A stretch of DNA of 6,989 nucleotides, from the NCBI GenBank assembly GCA_007375995.1, contig VMFK01000039.1, positions 1-6,989 on the forward strand, given 5' to 3'. Both the position numbers and the translations under genes were made by a program. Positions 5,047 to 6,989 of this stretch are shown piece after piece. Numbering within the stretch: position 1 is the first letter of the stretch; each line of letters starts with the position of its first letter. Origin of the DNA: Parcubacteria group bacterium Gr01-1014_56. Lineage in GTDB: Bacteria > Patescibacteriota > Minisyncoccia > Phycocordibacterales > SBAW01. Below the pieces are notes generated by a model. It was not told the origin of the DNA. It was given only the letters and a program-made list of their open reading frames with translations, and ran no database searches.

Positions 5047-5457
5047 ATGGTAACTAAAACAAAAGAAGAAAAATATATTGAGTCGGTCGGGCGTCGCAAG
5101 ACCGCTATTGCACGTGTGCGCCTGACCCCAAGCACCCGGACAATCGTTTCAGTAAATAACAAAGAGGCGGGTAAATATTTCTTTACTGAGGCGCTTCATG
5201 CAGCTGCACTCGAGCCGTTTCTTAAAGTTTCGCTCCCTACAGCTTTTGCAATAACAGTGGTTGTTAGTGGTGGTGGTATCGCAGGGCAGGCAATCGCTGT
5301 ACGCCACGCTATCTCTCGAGCACTCGTTGAGTATGACCACAGCTTGCGCGGCGATCTTAAGAAAGAAGGCTTCCTCAAGCGTGACCCTAGAGCAAAAGAG
5401 CGCCGCAAATTCGGCTTCAAAAAAGCTCGCAAACGAGCACAGTGGTCAAAACGCTAA
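5047..5457 (+). CDS. rpsI: Small-subunit ribosomal protein S9 (uS9)
   Basis: The protein is 136 residues, near the usual 130. Signatures in order are ESVGRRKTAIARVRL (about 12-26), VVSGGGIAGQAIAVRHAISR (72-91), and the conserved basic end KKARKRAQWSKR. The C-terminal Ser-Lys-Arg, which reaches the P-site tRNA anticodon stem, is present. It is the last gene of the ribosomal operon, 27 nt after rplM, with a leader ACAATAAAAAAGT lacking a Shine-Dalgarno. A GC-rich terminator follows 14 nt after the stop. Confidence 0.97.
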   Translation: MVTKTKEEKYIESVGRRKTAIARVRLTPSTRTIVSVNNKEAGKYFFTEALHAAALEPFLKVSLPTAFAITVVVSGGGIAGQAIAVRHAISRALVEYDHSLRGDLKKEGFLKRDPRAKERRKFGFKKARKRAQWSKR

Positions 5458-5471
5458 ATATATTTCGAAAG

Positions 5472-5494
5472 ATCCCGCCCCAGGCGGGGTTTTT
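5472..5494 (+). terminator. Rho-independent terminator of the ribosomal operon
   Basis: CCCGCC (5474-5479) pairs with GGCGGG (5483-5488) around a 3-nt loop, with a T-G and an A-T pair extending the base, followed by TTTTTCTTTT. It lies directly after rpsI. A second GGGCGG followed by six T (5515-5526) can pair with the same 5' arm. Confidence 0.88.
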
Positions 5495-5507
5495 CTTTTC
5501 TAAAAAT

Positions 5508-5535
5508 TTGACTCGGGCGGTTTTTTGTGTATAAT
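5508..5535 (+). promoter_or_regulatory. Sigma70-type promoter of grpE-dnaK
   Basis: TTGACT (5508-5513, 5 of 6), a 16-bp spacer and a perfect TATAAT (5530-5535). The predicted start is about 5542, one base before the grpE ATG at 5543, so the transcript would be essentially leaderless. No CIRCE repeat overlaps it. The spacer contains GGGCGGTTTTTT, which resembles the tail of the preceding terminator. Confidence 0.75.
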
Positions 5536-5542
5536 GCTGTGC

Positions 5543-6091
5543 ATGTTGGGCGAAATTGAAGACGAAGAATTTGTCCCTGAGGAGGAGGCAGAGAACCCTG
5601 GTATCGCAATCAAGCGTTTACGAGAAAAATTGGCAAAAGCCGAAGCAGAGCGGGCAGAGTATCTCGACGGATGGCAACGCTCAAAGGCAGATTTCGTCAA
5701 CTTTAAGCGAGACGAGGAGGCACGGCGAGGATATACGCAGGAGCGCATGGCAGCATCTCTTGCTGAAGAAATTATCCCCGTTCTTGACTCGTTTGAGATG
5801 GCGGCAAAGCACAATAAAAATAAAGAACTCGAAATCATCCAGAAACAACTCTTAGACGCAATCAAAAAGATGGGTATCGAGAGCTTTGGCAAAGAGGGGG
5901 AGGCATTTAACCCCGAAATGCATGAAGCAGTGCGCGAAGTGTCGGTTGATACACCAGAGAAGGACCACACAGTTGTATCAGTCGAGCGCTCCGGATATGC
6001 TATTAAATCAACCGGGCAAAGCGGTAGCAGTCACATTATCAGACCCGCTCAAGTGAGTGTGGGCACCTTCGCGGAAGCGAAGAAAATATAA
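5543..6091 (+). CDS. grpE: GrpE, nucleotide exchange factor of DnaK
   Basis: The protein is 182 residues from this ATG. An acidic N-terminus (GEIEDEEFVPEEEAE) leads into a long coiled coil (about 22-65, with YLDGWQRSKADFVNFKRDEE), then the helical part with EEIIPVLDSFEMA and the C-terminal beta domain with FNPEMHEAV (122-130) and IIRPAQVSV. These are the GrpE family blocks. GrpE dimers drive ADP release from DnaK. Between GY (151-152) and IRPA there are about seven more residues than I expect from typical GrpE. Start choice: an in-frame TTG at 5525 and ATG at 5534 lie at or inside the -10 box and cannot be on a transcript from this promoter, so 5543 is preferred. No hrcA precedes it; dnaK follows after 23 nt. 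Confidence 0.95.
   Translation: MLGEIEDEEFVPEEEAENPGIAIKRLREKLAKAEAERAEYLDGWQRSKADFVNFKRDEEARRGYTQERMAASLAEEIIPVLDSFEMAAKHNKNKELEIIQKQLLDAIKKMGIESFGKEGEAFNPEMHEAVREVSVDTPEKDHTVVSVERSGYAIKSTGQSGSSHIIRPAQVSVGTFAEAKKI
6067..6082 (+). other. Small hairpin with GGAA tetraloop at the end of grpE
   Basis: CTTCGC (6067-6072) and GCGAAG (6077-6082) form a perfect 6-bp stem closed by GGAA, a GNRA-type loop. It lies within the last codons of grpE, just before an A-rich gap leading to dnaK. It has no U-tract, so it is not a terminator; an mRNA stability or processing role is possible but unproven. Confidence 0.4.
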
Positions 6092-6114
6092 GCAGAATAA
6101 AAAATAAAAATTAT

Positions 6115-6989
6115 ATGTCGAAAATACTTGGTATAGATTTGGGCACCACAAACTCCGCAATGGCAGTCATGCGCGGGGGTGAGCCGCAGATACTCGAGAA
6201 CGCTGAGGGCGCACGCACGACCCCCTCTGTTGTTGCCATTTCTAAAACCGGCGAGCGTTTGGCCGGGCTCATAGCGCGCCGCCAAGCCGTTACTAACCCT
6301 AAAAATACGGTCTATCAAATCAAGCGCTTTATTGGACACACGTTCGACGAGGCCAATGTGCAAAAAGATGTCGCTGCAGTACCGTTTGAGGTTCGTAAAG
6401 CAACCAATGGAGGGCTCGAAGTAAAGCTGGGTGAGAACTGGCTGCGCCCGGAGGAGATCTCTGCAATGATCCTCCAAAAATTAAAGGCCGATGCCGAAAA
6501 ACGCTTGGGCGAGCCTATCACCGAAGCGGTCATTACCGTACCGGCCTACTTTAACGACGCACAGCGTGCCGCGACTCGCGACGCTGGCAAAATCGCTGGG
6601 CTTGATGTTAAGCGCATCATCAACGAGCCGACCGCAGCCGCGCTCGCATACGGATTTAACAAAAAGAAGGACGAAAAAGTAGTTGTGTTTGATTTCGGTG
6701 GCGGCACCTTCGACATCTCAGTCCTTGAGGTGGTCATGGCCGAGGGGAACGAGGGCTCAATTGAAGTACGCTCAACCGACGGCGACGCACACTTGGGTGG
6801 TAAAGACATCGACCAAAAAATAATTGACTGGCTTGCGGTGGAGTTTCAAAAAGAGAGCGGCATTGATGTACGCAACGACCCGCTCGCGAGGCAGCGCCTC
6901 GACGAAGCCGCAGAAAAGGCAAAGATCGAACTCTCTACCGCAACCGATACCGAGGTAAACATCCCGTTTATTACCTCAGACGCCTCTGG
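6115..6989 (+). CDS. dnaK: Chaperone DnaK (Hsp70), N-terminal part; 3' end outside window
   Basis: The frame is open to the right edge (291 full codons plus two bases), covering about three quarters of the ATPase domain. Landmarks match E. coli DnaK in number as well as sequence: GIDLGTTNS (6-14), IKRFIG with the catalytic K70, VPAYFNDAQR (142-151), NEPTAAALAYGF with E171 (170-181), DFGGGTFDIS with D193, T198 and D200, and HLGGKDID. The stretch from about 77 to 99 holds the extra segment that E. coli DnaK has and B. subtilis DnaK lacks. The ATG is chosen because MSKILGIDLGTTNS is the family start. The leader is 23 nt of A-rich DNA without Shine-Dalgarno. DnaK folds client proteins with GrpE and DnaJ; no dnaJ is within view. 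Confidence 0.97.
   Translation, partial: MSKILGIDLGTTNSAMAVMRGGEPQILENAEGARTTPSVVAISKTGERLAGLIARRQAVTNPKNTVYQIKRFIGHTFDEANVQKDVAAVPFEVRKATNGGLEVKLGENWLRPEEISAMILQKLKADAEKRLGEPITEAVITVPAYFNDAQRAATRDAGKIAGLDVKRIINEPTAAALAYGFNKKKDEKVVVFDFGGGTFDISVLEVVMAEGNEGSIEVRSTDGDAHLGGKDIDQKIIDWLAVEFQKESGIDVRNDPLARQRLDEAAEKAKIELSTATDTEVNIPFITSDAS

Noticed and set aside
5525..5542. In-frame TTG at 5525 or ATG at 5534 as the grpE start
   Set aside because: Both lie at or within the -10 box of the only good promoter, and the added residues (MCIMLC) do not resemble a GrpE N-terminus.
5458..5542. CIRCE operator upstream of grpE
   Set aside because: No TTAGCACTC/GAGTGCTAA arms are present between the terminator and the start codon.
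1..6989. CRISPR array, tRNA, rRNA, insertion sequence or attachment site
   Set aside because: I read both strands and saw no spaced direct repeats, no cloverleaf or rRNA-like sequence, no transposase motif and no terminal inverted repeats.
1..6989. Recoded UGA (genetic code 25) as in Gracilibacteria/Absconditabacteria
   Set aside because: No conserved gene contains an in-frame TGA; the standard bacterial code gives full-length proteins throughout.

Overview
The window reads as a piece of a small-genome bacterial chromosome, most likely a member of the Candidate Phyla Radiation (Patescibacteria, Parcubacteria-like). This is inferred from the style of the proteins: a very short L13 of 113 residues, a GrpE with the CPR-like run YLDGWQRSKADF, an RpoA beginning MEYSITLPSKP, tightly packed genes with almost no Shine-Dalgarno sequences, and a neighbouring baseplate-J-like C-terminus of a type I recall from Parcubacteria genomes. 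No in-frame TGA is needed anywhere and all stops are TAA or TAG, so the standard bacterial code fits. No database search was possible.

Layout. Bases 2-688 hold the 3' end of a plus-strand gene cut by the window edge (baseplate-J-like, function unproven). It converges on a minus-strand gene for an unrecognised four-helix membrane protein (761-1279), with a terminator hairpin between them at 713-737. The 206-base gap 1280-1485 carries two good back-to-back sigma70-type promoters, one for the membrane protein and one for the ribosomal operon. From 1486 to 5457 runs the alpha-type operon plus the L13-S9 pair: infA, rpmJ (37 codons), rpsM, rpsK, rpsD, rpoA, rplQ, rplM, rpsI. It ends in a GC-rich terminator at 5472-5494. 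A new promoter at 5508-5535 then drives grpE and dnaK; dnaK is open to the right edge (291 codons present).

The genes work together as core machinery. IF-1 and the S4, S9, S11, S13, L13, L17 and L36 proteins build or start the ribosome, RpoA is the assembly platform of RNA polymerase, and GrpE is the nucleotide exchange factor of DnaK. The usual upstream spc-operon genes (secY, adk, map) are not next to infA here, which explains why infA has its own promoter.

The coding content is ordinary. The points worth a second look are mostly in the non-coding layer: a predicted leaderless grpE, recurrent -10-like hexamers 6-7 nt before start codons, the lack of Shine-Dalgarno sites except before the lone membrane-protein gene, a CIRCE-like inverted repeat with the wrong spacing in that gene's leader, twin palindromes at the rpoA-rplQ junction, and a terminator whose 5' arm can pair with two alternative 3' arms. 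I do not see convincing evidence of a new multi-gene system.
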